A stretch of 64,000 nucleotides of DNA. Origin: Bryopsis sp. KO-2023 (lineage: Eukaryota > Chlorophyta > Ulvophyceae > Bryopsidales > Bryopsidaceae). The stretch is from contig BSYQ01000003.1 in NCBI GenBank assembly GCA_030272585.1, positions 5,022,001-5,086,000 on the forward strand, given 5' to 3'. Under the pieces are notes generated by a model. That model did no database searches and was not told the origin of the DNA. It saw only the letters and a list, made by a program, of their open reading frames with translations. A program made the position numbers and the translations under genes. Below, piece after piece: positions 1 to 11,026 of this stretch; the first letter of the stretch is position 1; every line of letters begins with the position of its first letter.

Positions 1-120
1 TGTTCTGGCCTGTGCAATTCCGCTGCACAGGACAGGACAGCACAGGGTGCACAGAACCTGCACAGAACCCTGTCCTGTGCGGTGCACAGGACAGGGGTCT
101 GTCCTGTGCAGCCCATGACT
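1..120. mobile_element. Foldback element, partial copy
   Basis: The first 120 bases match, in reverse complement, one end of the foldback element at 9145-9530. Both share the terminal word AGTCATGGGCTG and runs of CTGTGCAC/GTGCACAG. It lies in the RNase H part of element B pol: removing element A and this copy leaves the pol frame open as far as the flank (121-135). The other end is outside the window. The expected 10-bp target duplication would be 121-130, but its partner is not visible. Confidence 0.7.
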
Positions 121-135
121 GATCAAGAGTACTGG

Positions 136-392
136 TGTTACAGCCGTCGGGTCTTTGGTGAGACTGGCGGTACAGTAGTACCACAGGTCAGCTCACGAGG
201 AAGTGAGTGGTAACACGTGTGTGTGAAGGGTCCACTCTGGTATGACTGAAGGGACCTTGATAGGTGTTGACAGGTGTTGATAGGTTGTATCAGGGGACTA
301 CTTAAGGGGCTTTCGCGCCCACTATTGTAATTCATTTTTCACGCGAACTTAAGTTCCAGTGCGTATCACCAGTGGTCTCCACCACTGTTTCA
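136..392 (+). repeat. 5' LTR of element A
   Basis: It begins TGTTACAG and ends CACTGTTTCA. It is preceded by ACTGG and followed after one base by the PBS. The matching 3' copy is at 5536-5792, and the same LTR family occurs in element D. Confidence 0.93.
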
Positions 393-1087
393 TTGGTTTC
401 GGAGCGGCTAAGGCCTTAAAACGCGGCTAACGCGAGTTGAACGACTTCTTAAGGATAAGACGACCTCTAAGAGAGGCTAACGCAACTTAAGTTCACGCAC
501 TCGACCCAAGGGCGAGGCCAGTGCGAAAAGTCGTCGGAAAAACGTCATTCCCTACAGGGAAAGAGTGACCTACCTCCTAAGGGAGTTGAACCACGCGCAA
601 CAAACGCGTTAGGCACTCTAGAGTCCTAAAAGAGTCGACTTTGCTCTAAGTTCTCTTTGACGAACAAACGCGGAAGCCTAGCGACGATTCTGACGATCAG
701 CCCAGAATCGGCAGGCGCTTGGAATCTTTTGACGCAACGTTTGAAACGCGCCAGTGCTACTACCAGGAGTGAGCTCCTGAGGTTGAAACGTCGTTTCAGC
801 GAGCTCTGTGCAGTTGACGCACCTGGAACGGTGGCGGTTGACGCAAGTCGCGAGTTGACGCAGTTGAAAGAGTGACAGAAGTGAGCTTCTGCACCACGAC
901 GAGCACTGTAGCTGACGCAATTGCGGCAGCCAGCACGTTCAAACAGTTGACACGACTTGGTAGAGACGCAGGCAGCGCTCACCAGAGAGTCGAAACAAGT
1001 TACTAAGGCTAACGCAGTAACTCACGCCAAGGTCAAAAACGACTAAGTCCTAAGTGCGCCAGCTTAACCACCTGAGGGTGACGCAAT
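393..1087 (+). other. Untranslated leader of element A
   Basis: About 690 bases lie between PBS and gag ATG. They are rich in GTTGACGCA/GCTAACGCA-like words and the same leader occurs in element D (21642-22341). A 72-codon ORF at 657-875 is broken in D, so I do not count it as a gene. Confidence 0.6.
394..405 (+). other. Primer-binding site of element A
   Basis: TGGTTTCGGAGC lies one base after the LTR. It would pair with a tRNA 3' end GCTCCGAAACCA. The same 12-mer is used by elements B, C, D, E and the TRIM in this window. Confidence 0.8.
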
Positions 1088-2491
1088 ATGGCAGCACAAG
1101 GATCTGTGAACGCTCTACCTGGTACGCCAAAGACTTCACCTGAGGTTCCCTCAGAGGGACCAGTTCGCTATGCTCGCTACGATGAGTTTATGCGTTTGCA
1201 CACGCGCCATCGAGGGCTAGAAGCTGAAATGCGTGGTATAACCAGACATTTCGATGAAAGGTGTAACGACATCCTAGCGATGGTCGAGCAGAGTCGAAGA
1301 GATGCGACACAGAACACTAGAAGCTTATTGGAGAGCTTAAGGCGTGAGCGCCAGTTGAACCAGGACTATCGCGACGCAACCGATAGAAGGTTGGCAGATT
1401 TGGAGAGTCAAAATACTCGGTATTTGGCTATTATAAACGAACTACTCCAAAGGGTAACGGCGGTTGAACACCGACCGACCCCACAACCAAGTCCTGTGGT
1501 TAACACGGCAGAGTTGCAACGACTTGAGCAGAACGACCGAGCTTTACAAGCACGGATCGACCAAGTCGCCACTGAATGTGAAAACCGGGTGCATCAAGTA
1601 CGAGGCGAGTGTAGTGCAGAAATAGCGGACACTCTCCGAAGCGCTAACGAGCGAACGGATACTCTCGTGAATCGGTTGGATGCAGGAGTTGCAAGGGTAG
1701 AAGCCACGGCAGCACAGGGACAACCTGTGGCGCAACCACAAGTGGTTGACGCAAGAATACCTGCTATTGCGCCTTTGAGGCTACCGCAACCAGAAAAATT
1801 GATTCCAGAAAACCGAAGGGAGTTGGCCTCAGAGTGGCTCGAGAGCTTAACTCTGTACTTCGATGCTATGCTGATTAACGATCCCGGACGCATTCCTATA
1901 ACCCTAACCTTATTGGGTGGATCGGCAGCTGCATGGGTTAACATGAACCCTCAGCATAGAGTGTGGCTCAACGCTCTCGACTGGGACGCGTTTTGTGATG
2001 TGTTCACAACCCAGTTCGAGCCGATCAACAGAGAACGCTACCAGCGTGACGAGTTGGAGAAGCTCCGTCTAGGCAATAACAAGGATATTGTGTCCTATTG
2101 TCAGCAGTTTCGTCAGGCGAGGACAAGGTGCAAGAACCTGTCTAACGCCGAGGCGTATCGCATTTTTGAGGATAGTCTACCCAAGGCTATGCAATACGAC
2201 CTCAGAATCAGGACAGAACTCGACGGTGACTTCGAAGGAGCCCTCGCTCTTATCCAGGGCATAGGAGGGGTAACCTCTCAACTTGCTGGTGGTGGTGGTT
2301 ACAATCCGTTCCAGAAAACCCAAGGCCGAGGCCTAGGTCGCAATCGCGGCAGAGGGAAACCACAAACGAATCCACCTGAGGGTGATGGTCGTGTGGAAAC
2401 CTCTGGGGAAACATCTGGACGCGCCGACGCACAATCAAGTGTGCAAGGCGGAGGTGGAAAAAGAGGACGATTTACTGTGCAGGGAAACTGA
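1088..2491 (+). CDS. gag: Gag polyprotein of element A
   Basis: The 467-residue Gag is complete from an ATG that opens the element. The N-terminal half (about 45-225) is charged and heptad-like, predicted coiled coil. A capsid-like region (about 230-395) with RELASEWLESLTLYFDAM follows, then a basic Gly/Arg/Gln-rich tail with no CCHC zinc knuckle. It is about 96% identical to element D Gag by eye. It should form the particle that packages element RNA. The ORF ends GGGAAAC-TGA, a canonical -1 slippery heptamer touching the stop codon, which probably gives entry to pol. Confidence 0.9.
   Translation: MAAQGSVNALPGTPKTSPEVPSEGPVRYARYDEFMRLHTRHRGLEAEMRGITRHFDERCNDILAMVEQSRRDATQNTRSLLESLRRERQLNQDYRDATDRRLADLESQNTRYLAIINELLQRVTAVEHRPTPQPSPVVNTAELQRLEQNDRALQARIDQVATECENRVHQVRGECSAEIADTLRSANERTDTLVNRLDAGVARVEATAAQGQPVAQPQVVDARIPAIAPLRLPQPEKLIPENRRELASEWLESLTLYFDAMLINDPGRIPITLTLLGGSAAAWVNMNPQHRVWLNALDWDAFCDVFTTQFEPINRERYQRDELEKLRLGNNKDIVSYCQQFRQARTRCKNLSNAEAYRIFEDSLPKAMQYDLRIRTELDGDFEGALALIQGIGGVTSQLAGGGGYNPFQKTQGRGLGRNRGRGKPQTNPPEGDGRVETSGETSGRADAQSSVQGGGGKRGRFTVQGN
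2482..2488 (+). promoter_or_regulatory. Putative -1 frameshift site (element A)
   Basis: GGGAAAC is read G-GGA-AAC in the gag frame, followed directly by TGA. The pol frame is -1, stays open across the gag stop and has no ATG. The arrangement is identical in element D. Confidence 0.6.
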
Positions 2492-2550
2492 TTTCCTCGC
2501 ATCGGACAGCCGGAGAGGTTAAAGCAACTGGCTGTAAACCGAATAGGCAC

Positions 2551-4974
2551 TTGCCTAAGAGTAAAAAGAGGGGCAGTGCTCCAGTAAAATCGTGTTCACC
2601 TCAGAAACGGATTGGTAAAACGAGAAGAGGATCTCGTGGGGGAAAGGGACGTGTGAAACAGTGGGCAGTGTTGTATCAACACACTGTTTGCAAAAAGTTG
2701 ACTAATGCTTTAGAACAGGAAGCCGGAAAGCGCCAAGAGAACCGTTCAAACATGTCTGGTGTAGCGGATGCATCAGTCAGCCAACATGTTGGAACTCTGA
2801 GAATGGCCTTATCTGGTTGGGATGGACGAGTTGGTTTGGACCAAAACCAACAAAGGGAAGGTGGCGAAATAAGAGGGAATGAGCGACGAAGGAAAACGCA
2901 AGCCCCCATGAGAGAGAGCGCGAACCTTCAGCCTAAAAAGGCACTTTTTCCACGCTCATCGGTTAAACCTTGGCGGCGGTATTTGGCATGTGTCAGCCAG
3001 GGGTGTGAACAGCCCGTGCGGATGCAACAAAGCAGCGTTAGTTGTCAAACCGACCAACAACCGCTCTCCGTAACGCACCAGCCAAAGGAACCGAAATTCT
3101 CGAACTCTAGTCCTACCACGGAACACAGAACGTTGGTTACCACGTTAAGCGAAGCTGACGCTGTGGGATCCTTGTTCCGAGTGGTAGTTAAGATCGCCAA
3201 TCGACCGATCACGGCACTCATTGATAGTGGTGCATCGGGAGATTTCATAGCGGAAGATGTGGCTAAGTCGATGACCCGAGTCAAGTTTGAACCAGTGGAA
3301 TCCCCCACTGATTGTGTACTCGCGGATGGCACCAAGGTAGATGTCCAACAGCAGATACGTACAGTAGTGCGGCTGGGACCTACTTCTGCCACAACGACTT
3401 TGTATGTGTTGCCTAAAACTCAACATGCCTTGATCTTGGGTAAAGCATGGCTAACAAGAGTCAACCCCATGATTGATTGGCAAAGGCATCAACTTCGGAT
3501 ACCAAGGCGCAACCAACCTGACGCAGTAATTCAAGGCGTTCAGCCTGGTATACCCGAAAGCCCATCTGATAGTGACCCAAACCTTGGGGAAATTATATCC
3601 GCAAAAGTCGCCGCGAAAGCGTTGCGACAGAGACGGAGACACTCTTGTCTAGTGCTTGTGCGTCAGGCAAAGAGTATGTCAAATTCGGATCAGAAAAAGA
3701 CGAATCAATACGAACTGTTGCTTGTTGAACCAACAACGGCAAACATGTCCAAGTTCCCGGACAGTACTCAAACGCTCCACCTTGCTAACCTCGAGAAGGT
3801 AGACCACCTGCGGGTGACGAAGGATGATGCATCAACTGAGGTTGATCCGCGTTTTGAGGATGCTGTTAAAGCAATACCTGAGAAGGTAATTCGGGATGCG
3901 TTCCGGAAAAACGCTGACATGTTTCCAGCGGACTTACCTGGGTTGGCGCCATTGAGGCCTAAGTACGATATGAAAATCGACTTAGAACCAGGAAGTAAAC
4001 CCGCTTGGCGGCCGTTATATCGATACTCTCCGGCAGAGTTGGATGAAATGAAGACCCAAATTGATTTCCTGTTGGAAAAGGGCTTCATCCGACCTTCGCA
4101 TTCACCCTATGGTGCACCGATCTTATTCGTGCCCAAAAAGGAGGGGACTTTGCGAATGTGCATCGATTACCGAGTCTTGAACCGTCAAACGGTCAAGACA
4201 AGGTATCCTTTGCCACGCACGGAGGAGTTATTCGATAGGCTAGGAGGGAGCCGATACTTCACGAAGATCGACCTCCGAACAGGCTACTGGCAACAGCGCC
4301 TGAACCCTGACGATGTGCACAAGAGCGCATTCAGGTCGAGATACGGACACTATGAGTTTCTAGTGGTTCCGTTTGGCTTAACAGGGGCCCCAGGTTATTT
4401 CATGTCAATGTTGAATGACATATTGCGTGAGTACCTGGATGATTTCGTCGTCGTCTTTTTAGACGATATTTTGATATTTTCGCGAACCGCAGAAGGTCAT
4501 GCAAGGCATGTTAACGCGGTAATGCAGAAACTTCGGGAACAACAGCTTTATTGCAAGCTGCCGAAGTGTGAACTCGCGAAACAAGGAGTTGAGTACCTTG
4601 GTCATTGGATATCTGCGGGCGGCGTAAAGCCGATGGATGATAAGGTGGCGAAGTTAAAGAACTGGCCACAACCGCAGACAGTCTCGGAAGTGCGTTCATT
4701 CTTAGGAATGGCTAGCTATTACCGTAAGTTTATCTTTCGGTTTAGCGAAATAGCAGCACCACTTCACGAGTTAACCAAAGCCAATGTGGTGTTCCGATGG
4801 ACACCTGAGTGTCAACGTGCGTTTGAAACGCTTCGTCGATACCTCACTACTCAACCGGTGCTCCTTTACCCGGATTTGAAACGTCCGTTTGTTGTGTACA
4901 CGGACTCGTCTCAATTTGCAGTTGGCGGCGTACTCTGCCAAGAGGGGCCTAGCGGTGTGCTTCAGCCTGTGTAA
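2551..4974 (+). pseudogene. pol: Truncated Pol of element A (protease-RT)
   Basis: Pol is open in the -1 frame relative to gag; the first in-frame start-like codon is TTG, so translation by frameshifting is likely. The aspartic protease motif ALIDSGASGDF is near residue 222. The reverse transcriptase runs from about 470, with the catalytic VVVFLDDILIF near 640. RNase H begins (YTDSSQFAVGG) but stops at a TAA created where a 68-bp gag fragment replaces the deleted DNA. RNase H is therefore incomplete and integrase and chromodomain are missing. Element D keeps the full version. Confidence 0.9.
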
Positions 4975-5036
4975 CGACATCCTAGCGATGGTCGAGCAGA
5001 GTCGAAGAGATGCGACACAGAACACTAGAAGCTTAT
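4969..5036 (+). repeat. 68-bp gag-derived filler at a deletion junction
   Basis: This stretch matches 1261-1328 in element A gag. It sits exactly where element D has 32400-34580. Short microhomologies (GTG at the left, TAT at the right) bound it. That is the pattern expected of reverse-transcriptase template switching. Confidence 0.88.
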
Positions 5037-5535
5037 CGTTGGAGCCCCACGAGGCTGCCGCAGTCGATGTGGATATTGGCTGACTCCAGACAATCGGTCG
5101 AAGAACCTCCTCGATTGATGGTATGGGACATCATTCGGTGGAAACACGCCTAGCGTAACAGGAAAGGGTTGAGTTGATACCAACTTTTCCGGTTGGCGAA
5201 ATAGGTTGTCTGCGATATCACATAGCTGCTGTGGACAAGCAAGGAGATGGAGACACCCCTGTCGTCTGACAGTTGTTGGTGCGCGCAAGGAGAGAGGATG
5301 GCGCAATTGCGCTGGTAGCCGTGCAAGCCGTCAGAGACAGTTATGTGGGTGATTGGAGTTCGTGGGTCGGGGTTACTGGTGTGGTTCTAGGGGGGATTTT
5401 TATAGGTTGGGTTTCGTGATTTTAAAGGGTTTCACGAGAAGTTTTCTATCCATGTTATAGATGGTTTTTCATTGTTAGACCCTCGGGTTATTCTCTTTTT
5501 GAAGTCCGGGGCGAACTGACAAGAGAGGCGGCGAT
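5037..5535 (+). other. 3' noncoding region and polypurine tract of element A
   Basis: This stretch matches the 3' noncoding region of element D (34581-34919, then 35468-35625). No coding sequence is seen. A purine-rich tract, AAGAGAGGCGGCGA (5521-5534), abuts the 3' LTR and would prime plus-strand synthesis. Confidence 0.7.
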
Positions 5536-5792
5536 TGTTACAGCCGTCGGGTCTTTGGTGAGACTGGCGGTACAGTAGTACCACAGGTCAGCTCACGAGG
5601 AAGTGAGTGGTAACACGTGTGTGTGAAGGGTCCACTCTGGTACGACTGAAGGGACCTTGATAGGTGTTGACAGGTGTTGATAGGTTGTATCAGGGGACTA
5701 CTTAAGGGGCTTTCGCGCCCACTATTGTAATTCATTTTTCACGCGAACAAAAGTTCCAGTGCGTATCACCAGTGGTCTCCACCACTGTTTCA
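5536..5792 (+). repeat. 3' LTR of element A
   Basis: This is the 257-bp partner of 136-392, followed by the TSD ACTGG and then element B pol. Confidence 0.93.
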
Positions 5793-7849
5793 ACTGGGGC
5801 CGAAGTGAGTCGGTCCTTGAGCTCTTGAAACGCTGCTGTCTGGGCCGGACCCCATTCCCAGGCTTGGTCCTTCTTGACGAGCTTCTGTATGGGAGCAGCA
5901 ATCCGTGAAAACTCCCTGATGAAGCGTCGGTAGTAGGACACCATGCCCAGAAAACTCCGCACTTCCGGCACAGACTGTAGGGGCTTCCAATCTTGAATGG
6001 CTTGGGTCTTGCTGCGATGAGGGGAGATGCCGTCGGCCGAAATCCAATGCCCCACGAAATCCAGTTCTTTGACGGCGATGGAACACTTTGACGCCTTCGC
6101 ATAGAGCTGATGCTCGGCCAGCTTGTCCAGCACGAGCCGAAGGTGCTCCGCGTGTTCCTCCTCCGTTTTACTGTAGACGATGATGTCGTCCAGGAAGACC
6201 ACAAGAAACTTATCGTGGAAATCCCGGAAGAGGTCGTTCACCATCGCCATGAACTGCGGGGGTGCGTTCGTTAGGCCGAAGGGCACTACTTTGTATTCGT
6301 AGTGCCCATAACGGGTCCGAAAAGCGGTCTTCTCCTGATCTTCGGTCCGGATGGGCATCTGCCAATACCCCGAGCGCAAGTCCAGCCGAGTGAAGATTTT
6401 GGCTCCCTGGAGGCGGTCCAACAATTCTTCAGGGATAGGGAGTGGGTAGCGGTTCTTGACCGTCCGCTGGTTGATCCACCGGTAGTCAATGCAAAAGCGA
6501 AGCCCACCATCCTTTTTGTTGGCGAAAAGGATGGGGGCGCCCCACGGGCTCTTCGAGGGCCGAATCAGCTCTCGGTCTAACATATAGTCGAGCTGCTTCC
6601 GGACCTCCGCGAGTTCGGCTGGAGAGAGTTTGTACATAGGCCGAAAGATCGGCTTCGTTCCTTCCTCCAGTTCGATCTCGAATTCATGACCGTTCCTGAC
6701 CGGTGGTGGTCCTTTAGGAAGGTCAGATGCGAATACTCGCTTGTAGTCCGTTAAGAGCTGGGTGATCGCTTTTGAGAGCTCGGGCCGAACTAACTTGCTG
6801 ATATCATCTTTGGCATGTTCATCGTTTTGTTCGGCCTCGGCTTCGGTAACCACAACCATCACAACGTCTCCCTGTCCCGCACGCGCATCCTTCATAAGCT
6901 TGGCCGCGGATGTCTGTTCCATGTCGCCCACACTCATAGTCTCGGTGGGTCGAGGCTTGCCCGAGATAGCTAGAGGAAGAGAAATCCTTGTCTTCCCCCG
7001 CTGAACCGAGATTGTCCGTGTCCGAAAGCAGAGATCGGGGTTTTCGGCCACAAGCCACGGGATGCCCAAAATCATCTCGTATGCCATGTCGGGAAAGATA
7101 TGGAAATCCGCGACAAAAGTGGCTCGGCCCGATCGAAATCGAACATGTTCGGCTCGGCCCCGGGTTGAGCCCTTGGAACCATCCGCCATGACTAGGGTGC
7201 AGTGCTCTCCGGTTGCCTCCAATTCCAGTCGTGCTTGAGTTGCCGTTGAGATGTAGTTTTCCCAACTTCCGCTATCCACATACGCCTTCACCGGTCGGTC
7301 TCCAACTTGAATGGCTATCTCGAAGCCAGTAAACCGCCCTTTGGAACAGGTGTTTCCTGTCCTGGCGATGTAAGAAAAATTGTCGGCCACTGCAGAGTCG
7401 GCGCGACTGAGTGCCCCCGGCACTTGAGAAAAATTTGAACCGTCCATCCCTCGGTTGCCTTGCGGGCCGAGCTGTACAGTGGATGGTGGTTCCCCTGATG
7501 ATACCCCAGGCCGTGCGTGGCCAGTATCATCCGCTCCTTCACTGAGTCCTGTTCCATGGGACTCGGCTCGCGCTGCAGTATTGGAACTATGCGAGCTGGA
7601 GCTAGTGTCTATCCGTTTTTCATGCTCTTCCGCCTTGTCCGGCCAAGTAACTCTCTTGGTCATTTTTCTATCATCTATTCCTTCTGCTTGCTCCTCCCCA
7701 AAATCTTCCGGAACCTCGGCCCTGATACCACCCGCGTTTGTGTGCAGGGTAGGTGGCCTCGCGCCCCGGACCTTCAGTTTATCGAACGCTTTGCGGCCGA
7801 GAGCTTGGGACAATTTCTGATCCCATGATCTCCTCCGCATAAGTAGCAT
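5793..7849 (-). pseudogene. pol: Pol of element B, interrupted
   Basis: Pol overlaps the end of gag in the -1 frame. The protease has AYVDSGSWENYIS (a D-S-G active site). The reverse transcriptase covers RPMYKLSPAELAEVRKQL through the catalytic LVVFLDDIIVYS to FLGMVSYYRRF, with the RNase H connection just beginning at 5793. There element A interrupts; the frame resumes at 135 on the other side and then meets a foldback element. RNase H, integrase and anything beyond are outside the window. Sequence divergence from A/D and C/E makes B a third Gypsy lineage here. Confidence 0.88.
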
Positions 7850-10418
7850 GATATTCCACCCCGGCCTCCTCTTCCACTTGGTGTGGTAGATCGGCCTCCA
7901 CCTCCTCGTCCTCCAAATCTTCCCCCACTGCGGCCACGGCCTCGGCCTCGGCCTCGGCTTGAACCTCCCCGGCCGCGGTTTCCACCAATGTAGTTGAGAC
8001 GATCATCTCCGGCTTTGTCGCCAATACTGTTAACTCTCGATCTTCGATTCCAACGCTGATGACCTCCTCCACCCCGGCCTCCACTCGAGTTATGAAGTCC
8101 ACGGATACCATCGAGCCGTTCGGCCATTTCGATAGCGGCTTGCACGTCGTCACGAATGAAGCCAACAACTTGACTTCGGATCGGTTCACGCGAGCCTGCG
8201 GTGAATGCGCTATATGCCTCCGCTTCACTCATATCCGGGATCCTGAAACAAACGCTGTTATAGCGCTTGATGTAGTCCTTCACTGAGGTCGTCTGCCTCA
8301 GGGTTCGTAACTCGACTCGGGCGTGTTCAGAGGTTGTCGTCGGTTGGAACAGTTTTCGAGCCTCCTCGGCCCACGAGCGCCAATCGGCAAATGGCTGTCT
8401 TCGGCCCTCCATTACTTTGAGCTCGGTCAAATTTATCCATTCGGCTGCAGGACCCTCCGTGTTGGCACAGATGACCTGAAGCCATAGCTCTTCTGGAATG
8501 GCCTGGGCGCGAAACCATCGGCCCATGCGCATCAGCCAGTCCGTGACATTCGCGGTGCCGTTGAAAGCTCGTGGCATTGGTATCTTGACTTGTCTCAACC
8601 CATTGCCTCCGGGTGCTGCTGGTGGCCCTCCGGGTAATTGTGGTCCAAATGGTCCTCCTGGTCCGCCAGGTCCTCCGGGACCTCCAGGTCCGTTTGGCCC
8701 GCCGCCAGGTCCATTTGGTCCTCCTCCCGGTCCATTCGGCCCACCAGGTCCATTCGGCCCGCCAGATCCTCCTGGTCCATTCGGCCCGCCACCTCCATCA
8801 CCATCGTCCCCGCCTCCTCCTCCTGGCCGCCGTCTTCTTGGAGCGTCTCGGAATCCGGAGTTGGGGTCCTGCTGTCCAACTGAGGCATAGGAACCCAGGC
8901 CCGCAAACGGGTCCGTTCCCGAATTGAATCCGACAGCTCCAACTCCCTGTGGTTGACTGGGTCCAGGGGGTGGTTCTTGACGTGGTGCCATAGGAGGTCC
9001 TTGGCCGGATGGCGGTGTAGGATTGGTGGCTTGGTTCTGGCCGCTGGGTCTCTTCGGCTCGGCCTCGGCCCGCCCGTCGGTGCAGAACCGGGCTCTCGAA
9101 TGATAGGTCCTGGTGGTGGTCCGGCTCGCCGTTGGCTGGGCACTAGTCATGGGCTGCACAGGACAGACCCCTGTCCTGTGCAGGTTCTGTGCACCCTGTG
9201 CTGTCCTGTCCTGTGCAGCGGAATTGCACAGGCCAGAACAGCACAGACTGTCTGTGCTGTGCACAGGGTCAGACCTGTGCTGCACAGGTGCACAGACTGC
9301 ACAGCACAGCACAGAACTGCACAGAATCTGCACAGAATCTACACAGACTGTGCACAGAGTCTGCACAGAAACTGCACAGACTGTGCACAGACCTGCACAG
9401 ACTTTGCACAGACCCTGTCTGTGCTGTGCTGTACAGGTCTGTGCACCTGTGCAGCACAGGTCTGACCCTGTGCACAGCACAGACAGTCTGTTCTGTCCTG
9501 TCCTGTGCACAGGGGTCTCAGCCCATGTCTGCTGGGCACTCCACTGGGTGGCACGAGAATTGGTACCGCGGGTGCATTGCTGACGATAGGAGAAACAAGG
9601 GGCACGTCTTGAAAACTGGAAGACGGGGGTGGTCCGGGTGGCGCTTGTGTAGTTTGGGTCACAGTTTGGGTTCCGGCCCCGGCCATGTACACAGGAATGA
9701 CTTGGGGCTGCGCGGGAACTTGCTTTGACCATAGCTTCACGAGCTCGTCCACGGATGGGTAGTCTTCCCGTAGACACTTTGTTTCGACCCCGAGCGTCTC
9801 GACAGCGGCCCGCTGGTCTGCCACTTGCAACGTGAGCCTTTCGGTCCGGGCTCCAAGGTCTTGGAAATCTTGAACCGCCTTGGCGGCCGCACGTTCTTGG
9901 GCCAGGTGCATTCGTTCTTCCATTTCGGCCACAAGGTGCCCGTTCTCGGCTTTGAGGTGCTCGAGCCGTCGGATGAACTCCTCTTCCAGCCGAACGCGGT
10001 CCTCCCAGTGATGGTCCTCCAGTTCGGCTCTCTGGTTCTCGAGGGCCGTGTTCATGGCTTCGGCTTGCTCGTTGGCCACTTGCCATTGTCGAGCTTCGGC
10101 TTCCTCGCGGGTATGGTGGAGTTCTCCTCGCACTTCGTTGAGTGCTTGGTATAGCTCGGCCTGAGTACGTCCCGCCCATTCTTCGGTGTTGGCCGCTAGC
10201 TAGGCTACGGTGATAGAAGTCTCGTCCTGGTTCACCTCCACATGGTGCACGTTCTGGACGTTGTGCTGGATATTGTTTTGCACAAATACGCCTTGCACCG
10301 GAGGGGGGTCTTCTTCGGTCCCCAGGCTCATGCTGTCCCCTGCGCTCATCTCCTCCACTCCGTCGAGATAGGCGATGGCTTCGGCCTCTGGTTCGGCATA
10401 GTAGGGGACGAGGTCCAT
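7774..10418 (-). pseudogene. gag: Gag of element B, broken
   Basis: The likely ATG is at 10418 (MDLVPYYAEPEAEAI). The frame meets an in-frame TAG at 10202-10200 and then continues into a long coiled coil (about 10190-9700). A foldback element sits at 9145-9530. Past it the Gly-Pro-rich linker (GGPNGPGG repeats, 8620-8830), the capsid-like domain (VKIPMPRAFNGTANVTDWL) and the zinc knuckle CYLCGGDHGIRNC are one frame away. The foldback plus its duplication adds 396 bp, a multiple of three, so a separate indel near 9030-9140 must cause the shift. The knuckle spacing CX2CX3HX4C is one residue short of the usual CX2CX4HX4C. The apparent 990-residue ORF reaching 10746 is partly artefact. Confidence 0.82.
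9145..9530. mobile_element. Foldback element with CTGTGCACAG words
   Basis: This 386-bp element is flanked by the 10-bp direct repeat GCTGGGCACT (9135-9144 and 9531-9540). Its ends are inverted (AGTCATGGGCTG and CAGCCCATGTCT). Nearly all of it is CTGTGCAC, GCACAGA and similar words, so either strand can fold on itself. The centre has tandem GCACAGAxTxT units. The 9-10-bp duplication size fits Mutator-like elements. There is no coding capacity. It lies in element B gag. Confidence 0.82.
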
Positions 10419-10563
10419 GGTTGGACTCCGTGAGCAAGTCGTGGGTCCCGATTGCGAAGAGGTTCTTCGGCCGAGTTTGCCCGCCGGTTGCGTAGGTGCT
10501 CCTGAACTTCAGCTTAGAAACGCAGAAACTCCGGGTCGTTTCTTTCCTCCTCTGTGAAGCAGG

Positions 10564-11026
10564 TGTAAAGACTGCGCTGTAGACTGCGACTCTGAAGCAG
10601 TCTGCCAGCCTGAAACAACAGCCTAGAAGGCTGCAACAAGTTCCGACACGAGAGAGCGGGAGAGAGAGAGTGTTCAACCCCAAAATCGAGTTACAAGAAT
10701 ACCCTGAGGTGCTGCCCAAATACCCTAGGCTGCACCTCTGATCCAAACTGATCGTTCAAGGTCCTATCCATCAACATGACCTGACAGTCTGCCTCAGTGT
10801 CAGGTCCCCTGTCTGAAACCTTCTGAGCTGCCAGCCCTGCAGAAAAGCGTCTGCTGAGCTGTCAGCCCCCATTCACAGATCTAAGGGTTCCGCCCTGCTG
10901 CAGCAAACCGGCTGCAGCATTGCTGGTTCCCTAGAACTGCAGGCCTGTCAGTTCCCCTGAACTGCAGGTCTGCCAGTTCCCTGAACTGAGGATCTGACAG
11001 TTCCCCTGAACTGTAGAATCCTTACA
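10564..11026 (-). repeat. 3' LTR of element C
   Basis: It is 463 bp. Read on the minus strand it begins TGTAAGGATTC and ends CTTTACA, the same as 19001-19463 as far as I can read. The polypurine tract AGATGGGGAGGAA adjoins it at 11027-11039. Confidence 0.93.

Larger units (their letters stand above)
136..5792 (+). mobile_element. Gypsy element A, internally deleted
   Basis: This is a Ty3/Gypsy element with 257-bp LTRs (TGTTACAG...TGTTTCA) and the TSD ACTGG at 131-135 and 5793-5797. It is inserted in element B pol. It has the order gag then pol, like element D, but lacks about 2.2 kb covering most of RNase H, integrase and the chromodomain. The gap is filled by a 68-bp copy of its own gag. 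The two LTRs differ at a few positions, such as CTTAAG versus CAAAAG near the 3' end, so this insertion is older than C, D or E, or was less faithfully copied. It cannot move on its own. Confidence 0.92.

Noticed and set aside
657-875. 72-codon ORF in the element A leader
   Set aside because: The matching leader in element D is frameshifted in it and has an early stop. Nothing suggests that it is translated.
9531-10746. N-terminal part of an apparent 990-codon minus-strand ORF
   Set aside because: The true Gag coiled coil is in another frame, and the ORF reads through the element C LTR and the foldback element. Only the part below about 9030 is Gag.
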